Source of the DNA: Chloroflexota bacterium
Lineage (GTDB): Bacteria; Chloroflexota; Anaerolineae; Anaerolineales; UBA4823
DNA: 7,319 nt
Assembly: GCA_021849525.1 (NCBI GenBank)
Contig: JAJZSS010000068.1
Location: forward strand, 1-7,319
Reading direction: 5' to 3'
Each line of letters starts with the position of its first letter. The stretch's first letter is position 1. This document shows, in pieces, positions 7,101 through 7,319 of the stretch. Under the pieces are notes generated by a model. The model was not told the origin of the DNA. It saw nothing but the letters and a program-made list of their open reading frames with translations, and made no database searches. A program made the position numbers and the translations under genes.

Positions 7101-7319
7101 GTGGAGCAGCTCCCAGTTGTTCAAGAATTATCTCTGGAGATCGATGAAAGTATCAAACGCCAGCGCGCTCAGCTGCGCCGGATGGGGCCAATCAACCCGG
7201 AAGCTCAGGCTGAGTACCTGGAAGTCAGCGAACGCTTTGCGTTCATGAGTGACCAGGTCGCCGACCTGGCAAAAGCTGAATCCGACATCCACGAGGTCAT
7301 CCGCGAGCTGGATGGCATG
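4167..7319 (+). CDS. smc: Chromosome segregation protein SMC (3' end outside window)
   Basis: SMC is the ATPase core of the bacterial condensin that, with ScpA and ScpB, compacts and separates chromosomes. The frame stays open for 1051 codons to the window edge; family members are usually about 1170-1200 residues. The N-terminal ATPase half has LKSLELQGYKTFA (6-18), Walker A GPNGSGKSN (34-42, Lys40), the R-loop region LLRGKKTEDMIFAGSE (58-73) and Q-loop Gln146 in IIGQGLVD. An Arg/Glu/Gln/Ala-rich coiled coil runs from about 170 to 510, the hinge from about 524 to 684, and the returning coil from about 685 onward. The coil ends near the conserved MGPINPEAQAEY segment, just before the missing signature motif and Walker B half. 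In the hinge, two of four conserved glycines are Ala (666 and 671). The in-frame TAA of rnc lies two codons upstream, fixing ATG 4167 as the first Met; no clear Shine-Dalgarno is visible, which fits coupling to rnc. Confidence 0.96.
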   Translation, partial: MPESRLKSLELQGYKTFASRTLFEFADMITCIVGPNGSGKSNIADSMRWVLGEQSYSLLRGKKTEDMIFAGSEQRPRAGMASATITFDNANSWLPIDFSEVAITRRAYRDGTNEYLINGQRVRLKDVSELLAQSGLAERTYTIIGQGLVDAALALKAEERRRLFEEAAGIGLYRGRREEALRRLETTQRNLERVQDILAELQPRLKSLERQARRAQEYDQVRSDLKVLLREWYGYHWHKAQVDLGEALEISHQRETSLDQVRREHAGLDELIGDLHESIQSVRARLNAWHLQLSDLHSQRETLIRSLAVADERERSYREQSQSLIAQAARQIEEQAIFENRLESLQGEIAVRDEDLREAHHQVEQARAALSARQVERRAIEEKLLTARQESGSLNQRQNKLQARQIEMQNQRSRSQTVLEQTQKAVQAAESELTRAQEGMQAALKERDLAVEQRKTAETDLQNHQEKQLAHARMIQQANEKKSALMADQARLKARLEVLVQAENAFSGYGEGSKLLLQAAGQSRLKGVKQALSNQLDVPEEMEIAISAALGDYLDAVLLDHAPDEALDLLRGAAKRGVLLPISGLNPPAAFPAMPELVGWIGIASEMVRAPAETRPIVDLLLGQVAVVRDRAAARRALANLAAQNASGNYSGARAVTLSGEVFYAAGPVLAGAGERVGQGLLSRPRQRKELSEQLAEYSQRIAAAQAEVAGLTQTQDALQEEEQRLRQAVKDSRRSEEQAIQEANRLQNAREQAERQSTWQREQARRLQAELDESGRQLEQIASEIKLFDEQAFQARASVRQIQSELEQLALDELQANLSHWSTRQAVAERALQDGRDRLQEATASIARSQSAHSQILTRQNDIETSLVELDTGRLANRTRESELAAEIAELEKLIRPAEIELVGLEEKQTGMQTVQTSARQALSAAEHNHAQARIQLARRQESLENLRHRIEEDFGLVAFEYAEEVSGPTPLPLDGMVEQLPVVQELSLEIDESIKRQRAQLRRMGPINPEAQAEYLEVSERFAFMSDQVADLAKAESDIHEVIRELDGM

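Noticed and set aside
4790..7165. Frequent CGCCAG hexamers, biased to the + strand, resembling an over-represented genome motif
   Set aside because: Many are in-frame CGC-CAG (Arg-Gln) codon pairs in the SMC coiled coil, so protein composition explains both number and strand bias. Genome-wide counts would be needed to claim more.
7253..7269. A perfect 17-nt inverted repeat (CCAGGTCG, C, CGACCTGG) near the right edge
   Set aside because: It lies inside smc and is fully explained by ordinary codons for Asp-Gln-Val-Ala-Asp-Leu-Ala in the conserved C-terminal coil. There is no gene boundary nearby to give it a role.

Overview
The window is a densely packed stretch of bacterial chromosome with every gene on the + strand. 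It holds six genes, two of them cut by the window edges, and no rRNA, tRNA, CRISPR array, insertion sequence or prophage signature. By eye it is moderately GC-rich, with short or overlapping gene junctions. The protein variants (a fused MoaD-MoaE, a threonine synthase-like enzyme with an N-terminal four-Cys zinc motif, and the fabF-rnc-smc order) resemble members of Chloroflexota such as Anaerolineae. That placement is inference from family resemblance only, because no database comparison could be made.

Layout. Bases 2-211 are the 3' end of moaC. It overlaps by an ATGA junction with 208-918, a single-chain MoaD-MoaE molybdopterin synthase. After a 3-nt gap comes 922-2031, a fold-type II PLP enzyme of the threonine synthase-like group. 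Then, after 49 nt containing a small hairpin, comes 2081-3337, FabF (beta-ketoacyl-ACP synthase II). A 106-nt gap, the longest in the window, holds a possible promoter and a conspicuous inverted repeat. It is followed by 3444-4163, ribonuclease III, and after 3 nt by smc from 4167 to the right edge (1051 codons seen, C-terminal ATPase half missing).

How the genes work together. The first block makes the molybdenum cofactor: MoaC forms cyclic pyranopterin monophosphate (cPMP), and the MoaD/MoaE halves insert the dithiolene sulfurs. The PLP enzyme appears co-transcribed with them but has no obvious pathway link. The second block is a housekeeping cluster often kept together in bacteria: fatty acid elongation (FabF), RNA processing (RNase III) and chromosome organisation (SMC).

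No wholly new multi-gene system is evident. The points most worth a second look are: (1) the internal Gly-Gly of the MoaD-MoaE fusion, which implies proteolytic maturation; (2) an RNase III in which one of the four conserved metal-binding acidic residues is Ala; (3) two overlapping, mutually exclusive RNA structures in the rnc leader, one of which places the ribosome binding site and start codon in a loop; (4) an SMC hinge in which two of the four conserved dimer-interface glycines are Ala.
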